DNA from: Buxus sempervirens
Taxonomy: Eukaryota; Streptophyta; Magnoliopsida; Buxales; Buxaceae
Reading direction: 5' to 3'
Assembly (NCBI GenBank): GCA_947561395.2
Contig: OX387183.1
Span: 4,211,883 to 4,275,882 of the forward strand
DNA: 64,000 bases
The notes beneath the pieces are model-generated. The model made no database searches, had not been told where the DNA came from, and saw only the letters and a program-made list of their open reading frames with translations. Numbering within the stretch: the stretch's first letter is position 1; each line of letters opens with the position of its first letter. The position numbers were made by a program, and so were the translations under genes. Of this stretch, positions 33,749-45,483 are shown piece by piece.

Positions 33749-34191
33749 GGAAGCACCAAAAAAGCCAAGGAAAGCAGAAAACGGAAGGCTCAGGGAGTTT
33801 TCAAACTTCTAAAAACGTCACAGTGACGTTCCCCATGAGTTTATATAGAAAATTCGAAAAGGCAGTAAAATCCGTATTTAATATACGGGCAAGGCGTGCC
33901 CGTAATAAACTTACGGGCGCCGTGTGCCCGCATTCAATTTACGGGCACTCCTCGCCCGCATTTAAAATACGGTTTATTCGGAAAAATGCAAAAAAAGATG
34001 GGAAATTTCAATTTCATTGCTTCCCTAGGCTTCACCTGTCCCTGCTTTAACATATATCATGCAAGAAAAGCTGGAAATGAAAAAGAAAAGAGCATATATG
34101 AAGGAAAATGAATCAAACTTCTTTTATATATATAAAATTGTACATCAGTTTGTCAAAATACAAATACATGAGATGTCCTAATCTAATATGT
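33749..34191. other. Spacer between antisense genes A and B (element 2)
   Basis: Non-coding upstream region of gene A. It holds a minus-strand TATA box (TATATAA, 33841-33847) followed by the TACGGG dyad cluster 33884-33960, then AT-rich sequence to the gene B stop at 34192. Confidence 0.75.
33884..33960. promoter_or_regulatory. Dyad cluster upstream of gene A (element 2, 3 sites)
   Basis: Dyads at 33884-33904, 33912-33932 and 33940-33960, each 21 bp with 7-bp spacers. Half-sites continue on both sides at the same 28-bp period. The cluster is 37 bp upstream of the minus-strand TATA box at 33841-33847. Confidence 0.78.
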
Positions 34192-37002
34192 CTATACAGG
34201 TCCACCCCTATGGCCACGGCTACGTCCTCTGCCTCGACCACGGCTTGAAGATCGCAGGCGCTCAAAAACATGCCGCACAATGTTACGAGCTGTACTACGG
34301 GTCATCCTGCTCAAAACAGACTGAATATCATGCCACATATATAAAGGCACAAGGCCAGCAATGGGATGATCAGGAGGAACGTACCCTGAAGTATCTACAT
34401 ATCCCATAGACTCGGTATCAGAATCCGTAGAGACAGGCTCAGTCCCGGGATCGGCAGCAACATGATCAGTAGGAACGGACGCCCCAGGCACATCAGCATC
34501 ATGTATAGGCTCTGCAGGCTCAACAGAAGCCTCCTCTATCACCACGGCCTCCTCGGTAGGCTCCACCATAGCAGCATCCATGGCTGACTCCATATCCATA
34601 TCAGCAGACGCATCAGGAGTGGTCTCAGGTGCTGGAGCAGACTCTGGCAGATCTTCAGCAGTAGGTGCTATATCAGCCTCGATCTCAGGCTCTGCTGCAG
34701 GTGCCTCTACCGATCTAGGAGAAGTCACAAACTCCACCCATGCCACAGAGAAAACCTCTCCACGAAGGTGCATAGGCACAGATAAAGCAGGTGAAGAAGA
34801 GCTGGCTGTGTCATCCTAAAAATAAGAAAGAGAATTTTAGTCAGAATAGGATAAGCAGATATAAGAACAGGAATGGAAAGAGGTGAAAGAATTAACCTGG
34901 GTATGAGATGGACCCGCCTGGTCCTATGCACCAGAAGGGCCCGCCTGGCCCTGTGCCCTGGCAAGCTGTCCCCGGAGATCTGAAATAGTAATGAAGAGGG
35001 CGTCTCGCTCGGCAATAGCAGCATATCGCTGGCGCTCTAAATCAGCGTACCGAGACCGGATCTTTGCCAACCGAGCCTCCTGAAATAGAAGAGAAGGTGT
35101 CAGAAAATGCCAAGTCCAAATAAAATACAAGAATGGAAGATCAAAAAAGAGAAGGCATACCGTCGTGTCGTATGCCCTGATCACTACCCCTCCTATCTCC
35201 ATGACTCCGCCACGGACAGGCATAGGTGGCATAAGGCATCCGATTGAAGCCTGCCTGAACCAGGCATCATAGTCACCCTCCTCCAACAAAGTCTCTGCCT
35301 CAATCCAATCTAGGAACTGAGCAGGATCAATAGGCATAGGAGGAAAGGAAGGGATAGTATCTGGAGGGATGGCAGGAATCCGAGGCTCTCTAACATGTAG
35401 ATAAAAGAAGCGCTCGCCGCAATACCAGATGCTGCCCATCTGACCAATGAAGAATTGGTATCGCTGACGTCTCTGGTCAAGGGCAAAAGCATCATCTCTA
35501 GCCGCATGCAGGGCCAGCACCTCATGAATGTCCTCTATTCAGGGGACGAACAGCTGAAAAACAGAAAGAAGAATATTAGACATGTGATTCAGGAAGGAAA
35601 AAAGAGGAGGGAGGAAGAATTAAAGAAGATTACCTCAGACCGATATAGCCTGTCCAGGTGGGCCCGGGTAGACCTAGGACGACTCTTTTCAGAGTCGTGC
35701 TCCACATGACACCATCTACGAGCCATGGGATATGTCTCCTCTGGCATCGTAGAGGTAGGGCGGAAATAGGGAATATAAACCGTAGCAAAAACTGCAAAAA
35801 GAAGAAAAAGGGTCAGAAGAATAGAAAAGGAGAAAAGAGAGAGAAAGAGAAAGAAAGAGAAGAGAAATAGGTATTTCACCTGCAGGAAGGGCCAGAAGAA
35901 TCTGCACCCAACTCCAGCTCCTCTGGAAGTAGAGAGGCCGCTAACTGATCAGCGCAAGCCGGCCAGAATGGTGCCAAAAATGAGCGGGCCCCATGCATAC
36001 CTCCTCGCTCGCTGCAAGTCTCCCAATAAACTCAAAAAATGAGGACTGACAGAAGTCGTGTCCTTTGGGAAGAAGCAGGAGCCCATCATATACAAAAAGA
36101 TAAAACGGAAAGCGAATGGAAAAGCTGGATCACTGGCAGCAAGCTGGCCAAGCTGCCTCCTCCGGAAGGTCTTTCTCAACCAAGTCAGAGACAATCTCGC
36201 TCTCCCTCTATCCTAGGCCTCCGGAGGCAACACAATATAGCCAAGATAGGAGGCGATCTCCTCAGCATCAGGCATCACCATCTCGGGGATAATATCACCA
36301 GTCATCCTAATCCCGGTGATAAGAGTGAAGTCAGACGGTTGGATCCCAATCTCGACATCTGGAAAGTGGAAGCTCAGTGTCTCGGGGAAGAACCTCTCGA
36401 GCAGCGCTGCAATAAGGGCTCGATCCAAGCGAACATCTGGGATAGTGATGAATAGGCCAAAACCATACAAGCCTAACTCCCGGCAGAAGGCTGAACTGCA
36501 GTCTCGGATAAATCTAATAAAGCTGGCCCAGCTCCCTCGATACACGCTGAGAGATGAGTCCTCAAGCTATGCAAAAGATCAGTATCCCTAATCTGGGCAG
36601 CAACCACCTCAGGGACCTCAACCATGGTCCTAGCCTCATCTCTACCACGGCCTCCTCTGCAGCCTACTCTACGGCCCTCATCATGGCCTCCATCTCTGCC
36701 TCCGCTGCGGCGCCCTTTATGGCTCCTGTCTCTACCTGAAGCCTTCACTACCGGCTAAGGAAATAACCGAAAAGAAGAAAGAATCAGGGTGGGGAATTTG
36801 GTGAAGGAAATTTGAATCCAAAAGGGTTAGAATATACCTCTGGGGTCGCCTCACGCGAATCCCCAGAAGGGAGATCTGGGATATTAGAATTGGAATCCCT
36901 CTCGGCCCTCGAAGACGAGGCCACATTAGCATGATCCCGCCGAACCCTCGAGGAGGAGGGCTCATCTGTAGGATCCCTGGAAGCTGAACGAATACGGGCC
37001 AT
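34192..37002 (-). pseudogene. Antisense gene B, broken (element 2)
   Basis: Six exons by comparison: 37002-36838, 36754-35880, 35791-35634, 35553-35161, 35079-34897 and 34815-34192. Exon 1 starts MARIRSASRDP; exon 2 has the RG-rich start and the PMD-like block ERFFPETLSFHFPDVEIGI; exon 4 is 393 bases as in element 1. Breaks: a deletion of about 40 bases near 36540 shifts the frame, a TAG replaces a Trp codon near 36215, exon 3 is one base short at its 5' edge, a TGA replaces an Arg codon near 35538, and a TAG ends exon 5 early near 34925. The acidic C-terminal exon is long and open. Confidence 0.83.
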
Positions 37003-38394
37003 CTGCTAGTTCAAAGCAGGGGATGACTTGTTATTTATTTCTGTGAAATTTTACTTGTTCTAATCAAGTTTAATTATTTGCAAGATTGGAAAGTGAGGAG
37101 CAAAAAGGAAAATGCCTCAGAAATAGTACTGGATTAGGATCCTACCATAAGAGGTTGTCCTTCATAACCTAAAATTTTGTTTCTTGGAAACTTTATTGTT
37201 TAAAAGGAAAGTGTGAAGGAGTGGACTTTAAAATTAGAATTTTATATATTAATCTTCTCTCTTATAAAGATGCTTAATTTTATATTTTTGTTTGGTTTCA
37301 GGGCTTTCAAAGCATGTTAAAATGGCATGAACAGGAGTTTAAAGCTTACAAATCTAAGCTTATGGAGAAGCCAAAAGTTAGTTCAAGAGTGGCCGTTTCG
37401 AGTTAAAGTGTCCAGATTAGTAGATTAGCATTCAAGGATCAGGTTTCTTAAGAGCATCATTCAAAGTCAAGTGGCTTACACTCAATCATTAAGCCAAAAT
37501 AGCAGATGATCAAGTAAGATCAAAATGGATAAGAAGATTGCAAGAATCAAAACATGGAAATTGGGGATTTAGTCTCACAAATGCAAAGCGTCAAGGATCA
37601 TGCAAGCAATCATACAAAACAGGAAAAGTTAGAAGTCAAAATTTAGCATATACAATGAATTGGGAATTTGTTAGCCCAACAGCAGGAAATACAGAGAATT
37701 CGTTTGGATAGTCAAACATGAATGGAGAATTTATAGAAGGACATTCCTGATTGCAAATATACAGATAAATAAACTGTAAACAGTTGGAGATTCTTCTCAA
37801 ATCAAGGACAAGCATAAGATGTCATCTAAACTAGAGGGTTGCCATTCAGTTCCTAAAGTCAGAAAAATTGCAAATTAAAGAGGATTTCGGCCACTAGTGA
37901 ATTAACCATCTAAATGCATAGAAATGGTACTGCAAATCAGTCAGATACAATTTTTCAAAAAGAGGCAATGTTTGGGTTCGTTCAAGAGTAGAAGCAAAGC
38001 CATTCAATCATGGAATTAAAGTGCTAAATTTTGGATGAAAAAAAATGGGAAGGAAACATACCTGTTAGCAGTAGGAAAGAAGTAAGATTTCAAAGAGGGA
38101 GATCAAGTCGTGCCTCACCGGAATGAAACACAGTGAACAGCAAAAGCTCACTGTCGCTGAAGGATGCTCGAAGGGTTGGAGAGAAGGTCGACGCCGGAGA
38201 AGCAAGGACTCGCCGGAGAACGAGAGAGTTGCCGGAGAATGAGAGAGTCGCCGGAGAAGATGGGAAGCACTGTTAAGATTGAAGAAGGCTGGAGAAAAGA
38301 ATACGAGCACAAGAGATTTAGGGCAAAGTGCGAGCAGAAATGAAGAAGAAGTCGCGGCCGTTGTTAAGAAGGAACCCAAAATATGTAAAAGCAA

Positions 38395-38470
38395 TACGGT
38401 CCACAGGTACCCGTAAAGGTATTACGGTCGTTCGCGCCCGTATTCAAATTATGGGCATCATCTGCTCGCA
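38395..38470. promoter_or_regulatory. Dyad cluster upstream of gene B (element 2, 3 sites)
   Basis: Dyads at 38395-38415, 38423-38442 (20 bp) and 38450-38470, with 7-bp spacers and a further half-site at about 38478. It lies about 10 bp upstream of a minus-strand TATA-like stretch. Confidence 0.7.
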
Positions 38471-38815
38471 ATGCAAACACGGGTGAAGCAGAAAATTGTA
38501 TTTTTTATTATTTTCTCCACAAATTTCAAGAGATTAATGTTTATATTAGTTGTAAGTTGCAAGGATTGCCATCTTACCCACTTTTGTTTAAAATTTTTGT
38601 CTCAAATCTCACTTCATAGCCATGAGTACTCAGTGAGACTAGAGAGGAGGATTTGCCCCTTAAGGTTAGGGACTTTTCAGCAAATCTTCCGCAATAAATT
38701 CTTTTTCCAAAATCATCCATTTAATCCTTGCAAAATGCAACTAGTTAGACAAAGATCTCAAAAAGTGCAATTGGTGGGTCTTTTTGCTCTCTGCTTGTAA
38801 TTGGTTCCAATTACT

Positions 38816-38832
38816 AGCAAAGAGGGGGCAGT
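38816..38832 (+). other. Polypurine tract (element 2)
   Basis: AGCAAAGAGGGGGCAG directly before the 3' LTR start, the plus-strand primer site. Confidence 0.85.
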
Positions 38833-40636
38833 TGTAGACACCCCAAATTGCACTACAAAATGAGAAAATAATGAAAACATGTAATTGGGATTTAAAACAG
38901 GCCAAAAATGCATGAAATTCAATAATTTAAGCCTTGCCCGTATTGTATCTATGGGTTGAGCACGCCCGAATTTTGTATACGGGCATGCAGCGCCCGTAAT
39001 ACAAATACGGACACTACTTGCCCGTAATACATTTACGGGCGCATTAGATTTGTGCGAATTTTATCCTTTCTCGATTTCTGAGCTTTATCTTCAGTCTAAT
39101 ATCTCTTTAAATGAGCGAATTATATCTTTTATTCGTTCGGATTATTCTTGTTGGCCATGGATGGGCATTATCCTTGTGTTTAATTCAATCTGAAACTTTA
39201 TCTTGCCAAACCCTGGACCAAACATGCCCCTGAGTTTGCTTATAAATAGAGGGCCTCTCCTCAAGCAAAAGGCCACGAAAATTTGAAGTCCAAGGAGCTC
39301 CAAGAGAAGAAAGGAATCCCTGCTGCTCTGCTTGCTCAATCCAGGTAAGTCCCTTTTCCCTTTTATTTTCTGTCTTCAATTCTAGAAGTAATAGGATCTT
39401 CTCCATTGCTGTAGAATAAGACCATCTTTTATTCTGTGTTCCTAAACTTGTCTCTAAGTACCTCAAGAGTCTCTATAGCCGTAAAACGTGAAGAGAGAGC
39501 TAGGGGAAAAGAGAACGGGTGGATTTCTAGAATAGAACCCCATATCTGTTTTTTTCTTTTTTATAGAATAAAGCCTTGGATTGTGTTTGTATACCCAAAC
39601 CTATCTCCAAGTACCTCAAGAATCCTCTCTAGCCGTAAAACGTGAAGAGAGAGCTAGGGGAAAAGAGAACAGGTGGATCCGTAGGGTAGACCCCATGTGC
39701 TCTAATCTATGAGATGTGGCTGCTTGGAATATCCTGATCATGTTTTAATGGTTTTTATGTTGAATCTGAATGAATTATATGAATCCATGATGTTTATAGC
39801 ATGAGATCCCCACTTTTTTCTAAAATTAGGATTTTTCACATCTTTGTACCTACAGCACTGTTTTCGTGATTTTTGTGATATTAGGCTAAGATCCTGGATC
39901 TATCATGATCAATATGATAGATCTGGATTCAGAAGCCTGAAAGTAACTTCTAGGGTTTCATGATGTGGTTTTTAAGTCCTTTTTCACTTTTGAGAGAAGA
40001 CCCTATGGTCTAAGTTCTCCCCTTTTGATGTTCTTCATCAATGTGGGTATTTTTGGATTTGATTTCTTGATTTAATGTGAAATTTGGGCTATATCTATGT
40101 CCTAGACTATTCAGGTTCAATTCTGAAATATTTTATAAAAATCATATTTTTCTAGATTTCTAGAATTTAACTTGAAGTCAGATTTTTGAAGATTTCACTT
40201 TAGATTGGCTTTATTTGATTTTATCTCAATTTTATTTTATTCATGAAACCCTAGGAATGGTATGATCATATTTGAAAGTTCTGGATCAATCAGGCTATTC
40301 GTATGAAAAAAGCATACACTTTTGTTTTTTTTGTGATTTTTCATGAATTTTGTAGGAAGCCTTTTTTCCTTTGAAAAACATGAACAATACTTGGCAACCA
40401 CCTTGTGTGGATGAGTAGGGGTGCTTAACACCTTCCCCTGTTCATAACCTAATCCTCTTACCCATCTCTGGTTGTTTTTTTAATAGGGTTATTTTTATCC
40501 TAAATTTGCCTTTTTATGCTTATTTGATATTTTGGTGTCCATTCACACCTAAACAGAATGGTGGCAACTCTTTGTTTTTAACCAATCCCGTGTGATGATC
40601 TGGAAGTCATCGAATTGATTTTTTCCATGTCTCACA
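38833..40636 (+). mobile_element. 3' LTR of element 2
   Basis: 1804 bp, TGTAGACACC to ATGTCTCACA. U3 has three TACGGG dyads (38950-39026) with flanking half-sites. The TATA box is at 39241-39247, and a strong donor-like CCAG|GTAAGT at 39345. Two hairpin units with core CCGTAAAACG lie at 39471-39508 and 39626-39661. The U5 module is CCATTC/GAATGG followed by TGGCAACTC (40562-40570, one base changed). The following base is LINE sequence. Confidence 0.93.
38950..39026. promoter_or_regulatory. U3 dyad cluster, TACGGG type (element 2, 3 sites)
   Basis: Dyads at 38950-38970, 38978-38998 and 39006-39026, separated by 7 bp each (28-bp period), with half-sites CCCGTA at 38937 and TACGGG at 39034 in the same phase. 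The TATA box is about 215 bp downstream. Confidence 0.75.
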
Positions 40637-43187
40637 AGCTGATAACCATTTTCTAATTGCAATACCATCTGAACTTGAAATCCAGCAAACAGTTTTCTCT
40701 ATGGATCAAGATAGCTGCTCGGAACCTGATGGCTTCTCTGGCAAATTCTACGTAACTTGCTGGAACATTGTCAAAAAGGATGTGATTGAGGCAATCCAGA
40801 GCCTTTTTTCAGAAAGAGAACTTCCCAAAAGCTTCACTTCAGCCGACATGGTGTTGATTCCCAAGAAACCCAACCCGGAAGTTTTCGAAGACCTCAGGCC
40901 TATAAGTATGTGTAACTTCATCTATAAGGCAATGGCATCCATCATTGGGATGAGGCTTTCTACTATTCTTCTGAAAATTATCTCAAGGGAACAACATGCA
41001 TTTGTCAAAGGTAGGAATATTGCAGATTGCATAGGCATCCCCCAAGAGATGGTGGACCAATTGGACAGGAAAAGTTATGGGGGTAATCTTGTTGTCAAAG
41101 TTGATATGTCTAAAGCCTATGATAGATTGGAGTGGAGCTTCCTTCATGATGTGATGTTGAAATTTGGATTCTCGATTCCCTTCTGGAACCTAATCTTCAA
41201 GTGCATCTCGAATTGCTAGATGTCCCTTCTTATCAATGGGGGCTTGCATGGCTACTTCAAAGCATCCCATGGATTACGTCAGGGTGATCCTTTGGCACCG
41301 GCTTTGTTCATCATAGCAGAAGAAGTGCTAAGTCGGCAGCTCTCCCAAGCTTTTGCCTTGAACCATATCAAGCATTATGCCATGGGCAGGAACTGTATGC
41401 CGATAAGCCATCTATTATTTGCTAATGACGTGCTCATATTCTTGAGGGCTGATTCCAGATCAATTTGAAGTCTCCTAAAGCTGTGTAAGGATTATGAAAT
41501 GGCATCAGGACAAAGGATTAACGTTCAGAAGAGCTCTTTTACTGTCTCAACAAGATGCCAACCAAGTAAGGTCTCCCAAATCACTCGGTTAACCAATTTT
41601 AATCAGCAGAAGCTTCCCATAGATTATCTTGGTGCTCCACTTTTTAGAGGAAGGCCAAAAATTTCTTACTTTGAAAAGCCCACTCAGAACATTAGAAGAA
41701 GAATCAGTGGCTGGGGAAGCAAATGCCTAACCTTTGGGGGAAAGCTTTGTCTCATCAAGAGTGTCCTCTCGTCAGTCCCGATCCATATGATGAGCGTGCT
41801 TCCTATCCCTAAGATTGTAGTGAAGAGAATTGAGAGCATGCTAGCTAACTTCTTTTGGGGGGAAAGTGAGGGGCATCTGAAGCATCATTGGATAAGATGG
41901 AATAAAGCCTGTCGTCCCATGATTGAGGGTGGCTTGGGTATTCATTCTCTTTACCACACTATGCAAGGATTAAAAGCAAAGAGAATATGGATCTTAATTC
42001 AACAGAATTCCCTATGGGCAAATGTTGTGAGTCACAAGTACCGTGTCAAGCGTGGGTAGATGAGCTTATGTAGACCATATGGTACTGTGGGCTGGAGGAA
42101 CCTTGCTACCTTATACCCAGAGATAAAGAAGCATTGTTATTGGTTAATTGGGACAGGCAACTTATCTTTTTGGCATCAGAAATGGAATTCCTTGGGCTTC
42201 ATGGATGAGTGGCAATCTGTAGAGGAGCCGCACCATGATTTGATGGTCAACCAAATTGTTAACAACCAAGGCGAATGGGGCATATCCAAGCTTCAGAACC
42301 TCATTCCACCTGATGTTTTAGATCGTCTCATCAAGGAGCCGATTGCCTTATCTAATGAGGATTACAAGCCAATTTGGTCCCTCGAAGCATTTGGTAAGTT
42401 CCCCACGTCTTCAGCCTACCATGCTTTGCGCCCACATCATGACCGCATGGCTGCCCTCAGATGGTTATGGAGAAAGGAACTTCCCCCCAAAATCGGTGTT
42501 TTCATGTGGAAGCTCCTTAATAATGGCTTACCGACGGATGATGCTATCAAGCGCCTTGGAATTCCTCTGGCCTCTCATTGCTGTTGTTGTGCACTTTACA
42601 AGGAGGAGAGCAAAAACCACATCTTTTCCACAGGTACGCTGGCTCTTGGGGTTTGGGACTTCTTCTCCAACATCTTGGATGTACCATTCAGCACATCCCA
42701 ATCGGCTCATGCACGTATCATGTTATGGCTCAATGCTGCAAAAATGGTTACACCGAGCACTTTTTTAACAAGGCTGCTACCTTCTTTCATATGTTGGGAA
42801 CTATGGAACTCTGGGAACAAGGCTGTTCATGATAATGAGCCTGCATCTTTGCTCAATGTCATAAACCGCACAAAGAGATGGGTGAGAGGGATCTCGGGGG
42901 TGGCACCATCATGGGATTGCAATAGCTGGGTTGACAGGCTCAACATGCAGGTGCTAGGTTTTCAAGTGAATGTTGCACCACTGAAACAAGTGAGATTCAT
43001 TTGATGGCTGAAACCACTGGATGGAGAAGTGAAACTCAACACAGATGGGGCCTGTTTGGGGAATCCAGGACCGGCAGCAGGAGGAGGCATCTTGCGCAAT
43101 GATAGAGGGGAGATGATCCAGGCTTTTGCTCACTTTTATGGCGAGAGTGACAGTTTGAAGGCGGAGGCAAGGGCGATGTGGGACGGT
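40637..43187 (+). pseudogene. L1-type LINE pol remnant (RT and RNase H)
   Basis: One continuous reading frame from 40637 to 43187, broken by four stops: TAG at 41217, TGA at 41466, TAG at 42057 and TGA at 43002. It encodes non-LTR reverse transcriptase (DGFSGKFY, LIPKKPNPEVFEDLRPIS, HGLRQGDPLAPALFI), a zinc-binding RT domain and the start of an RNase H domain (LNTDGACLGNPGPAAGGG). The catalytic FADD motif reads FAND (about 41418-41429), so it was dead before or after the stops. The endonuclease part is absent on the left because element 2 is inserted there; element 3 cuts it on the right at 43187. Confidence 0.92.
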
Positions 43188-43279
43188 TGTAGACACCCCA
43201 AATTGCACAAACAATCATCAAAAATCATTATCTCCTGGAAAGCCAGCACAGAATTTGAAGAAAATAAACTTTTACCTGT

Positions 43280-43417
43280 ATCCGGATTGAGTATCCGGAT
43301 ACAAGTACCCTTTCCCGTATCCGGATACTCATACCGGATATATGTGAGCCTTAGCGTATCCGGTACCATGTACCGGATACCTTAAGGCCCTTTGTTATCC
43401 GGTCTGATGTACCGGAT
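43280..43417. promoter_or_regulatory. U3 dyad cluster, ATCCGG type (element 3, 4 sites)
   Basis: Dyads ATCCGG-N9-CCGGAT at 43280-43300, 43319-43339, 43358-43378 and 43397-43417. Each spacer is exactly 18 bp, so the period is 39 bp throughout. The arms are almost invariant and the 9-bp centres vary. The TATA box follows about 160 bp downstream. Confidence 0.82.
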
Positions 43418-43575
43418 ACCTTAAGTTTGCTCAAAATTAGGGTTTTCCGAGAGCTTTTCACTTTTACCATCATGTCCCTCATTAAATGAGGGGAAATCGC
43501 GGAAATAACCTTAGGGTTTAGGTTGGAGGGGTTCTAGACATTAAGTTGTGTCTACCAATGACCTTAGCCCTTGCC

Positions 43576-43582
43576 TATAAAT
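43576..43582 (+). promoter_or_regulatory. TATA box of the element 3 LTR
   Basis: CCTATAAATAGGAG, the presumed core promoter of the gag-pol transcript. Confidence 0.8.
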
Positions 43583-45464
43583 AGGAGCCTCCTCCTTGAG
43601 CAAATGGGACACAGAACTCTTGTTTTGAATTCTCGCAAAGAAGAACTCCAAGAGAAGAAGGAAACCGCTGTGGAATCGCCTCCAGAACTCAGGTAAGCCT
43701 CAACTTTTCTTTTTATTTTTGTCTTTACATTCCTAGATCTAGATCTCTTCTTCTACCTTTCTGTAGTGTAAAGCCTTGTTTGTATGTGTGGAAATCCTTC
43801 CCCGGCTCAAAGTATCTCAAGACTCCCCTAGCCGTAAAACGTGAAGGCGGATCTAGGAGAAACGAGACTGGGGATTGACCCTAGTGCTAGAACCCATGTA
43901 GCGTAAGGCTTTTGAATGTTTGAAAACCGTTCCATATTCAAAGTACCCTTGATTATCTTAAAGAGAACAAAGGGAAACGATAATGGAACGGAACCCTAGG
44001 CTATGCTAGAACCCATTTTGTTGAATCTATATGCATGTGTATGGATCTTGCTTGGTTTTTTTCACTTTTGCACACATATCACTATTTTGGCGGGATAGGC
44101 TCATATTTGGGATTTATTGCATTTATTGTGATAAAACTCAAATAAATGGCCTAAATCAATTCTGGAGTGTTTTTAAATGTTTTTCAAAGGTTTTGGATTC
44201 ATATCACACGAATCTCACACACTTTGTCAATTTTCGGATTTGATTTTCTTCAAAAGTGGCTTAACTTGACAGCACCTGTACCCATACTTTGGACGTCCGT
44301 AACTTCATCATCCGGATGAATTTTGGGACTATTCCAGAACCATGGGAAAGGTGAGGCTGTCTAGTTTATGTCCACCAAATTTCATGAATTTCTATCTAGC
44401 CGATTTTTGACACTTCTCTGTCGAAGTTAAGTGGACAGTTCAGGTCCAAGTACAGAACTTGTCACTTCGACGGACCGCCATGTGTTCGATTTAAGTCCGA
44501 TTCGAGTGATTTTTATTTCTGGGTACTCCTTTATGAGTCTATTTTCAAATCCAGTTGGTTTCATAATTTTTGGATTCCATTTGAATTATTGGTAGCCGAT
44601 TTACTCAGAACTGCTCATTTGCATTTTTCTGGGTAAATCTGTGATCTTCGGGGCCTGTTCGGGAGACCACCCAAGGCACATCCGAAGGGATTTTTGTATG
44701 AGGCTAGTTTCTGTTGAAAGATGGCCATACAGACTTCAATCACACCAAATTTCGTGGATTTCTATGTAGTGGATTTTTCTAGACAATTTTCCAAAGTTGC
44801 CCACTTACCACTTTTAAAAATCCCCAACAGCAACTTCAAAGGAGCATAACTCCTAGATTTTTCATCGGAATGAAGTGAAATTTTGCATGAGACTCTTGTT
44901 TACCCTAATCTTTCAAATGGATTTGGTTTGGGTCAATTTAGAATCGGATTTGAATGATTTCAAGGCAAATGGTATACTTTTTACCAAATTTTCCGAATTT
45001 GATTTAACTTGGTTTTGAGCAATTTGTGCTTTGATTTCCATCTTTTGAGATATTCCAGAAATGATATTGACATAAGAGAAGATCTAAAATCCATTTGGAT
45101 CTTCATGTGAAAATATCATACATTGTTCCTTTTTCAAGGTTTCTCATGATTTTTAGCAAGCTTTCTTACTTTGTTTTTTGCATGAACATACACTTGGCAA
45201 CCACTTCGTGTGGATGAATGGGGGTGCCTAACACCTTCCCCCGTTTATAATCTAATCCCCTTACCCATCTCTGGATTTGATTTTCAAGTAGGATTATTTT
45301 TATCCTAGAATGTGTCTTTTGGCTATTTTTGCCTACTTTTGAATCTTTGGTGTCCATTCTCACCCCAAAATCATGAATGGTGGCGACTCTCCCAATTTTT
45401 GCGTTGAGCCCGTGTGCTGACGGAGGGACGATCACTCCGGTGATTTTTTCCCATGTCTCACAAC

Positions 45465-45483
45465 TGGCGACTCTGCTGGGGAC
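45465..45483 (+). other. Primer-binding site (element 3)
   Basis: TGGCGACTCTGCTGGGGAC, two bases after the LTR end. It resembles the complement of a plant tRNA-Arg 3' end, the primer reported for Ogre elements. The exact isoacceptor was not checked. Confidence 0.85.

Larger units (their letters stand above)
37003..38832. other. Region upstream of gene B up to the 3' LTR (element 2)
   Basis: AT-rich with no convincing gene. On the minus strand it contains the probable 5' UTR of gene B (several GCCGGAGAA units at 38185-38260), a TATA-like ACATATTTT (minus, 38376-38384), the dyad cluster 38395-38470, the conserved hairpin 38608-38637 and the polypurine tract. Confidence 0.65.
12203..40636 (+). 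mobile_element. Element 2: decayed Tat/Ogre retrotransposon with nested insertions
   Basis: A full-layout element: truncated 5' LTR, primer-binding site, long leader with tandem repeats, gag-protease, RT-RNaseH-integrase, antisense genes A and B, polypurine tract and 3' LTR. Three complete LTR-B copies interrupt it (22475-24846 in integrase, 25641-28520 after pol, 30331-33606 inverted in gene A). Without them it would be about 20 kb in this window, within the Ogre size range. Coding parts carry many stops and frameshifts. The element sits in a LINE pol sequence that resumes at 40637, predicting AGCTG as its target duplication. Confidence 0.88.
43188..45462 (+). mobile_element. 5' LTR of element 3
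   Basis: 2275 bp, TGTAGACACC to ATGTCTCACA. It has four ATCCGG dyads in U3 (43280-43417), a TATA box (43576-43582), a donor-like CTCAG|GTAAGC at 43693, two hairpin units (43823-43859 and 43952-43984), and the U5 module CCATTC/GAATGG (45354-45380) followed by TGGCGACTC (45381-45389). Confidence 0.93.

Noticed and set aside
8977-40636. 8977-11391 and 38833-40636 as the two LTRs of one element
   Set aside because: They are different subfamilies with different half-sites; 12203-13403 is the true partner of 38833-40636, and a polypurine tract precedes 8977, making it a 3' LTR.
40701-43004. Several separate RT genes
   Set aside because: They share one frame and are pieces of one LINE pol separated by stops.
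43280-43417. CRISPR-like array (21-bp repeats with 18-bp spacers)
   Set aside because: Plant retrotransposon context, spacers far too short, repeats are dyads with variable centres, no cas genes.
45465-45483. Fragment of a tRNA gene
   Set aside because: Only 19 bases matching a primer-binding site; no cloverleaf around it.
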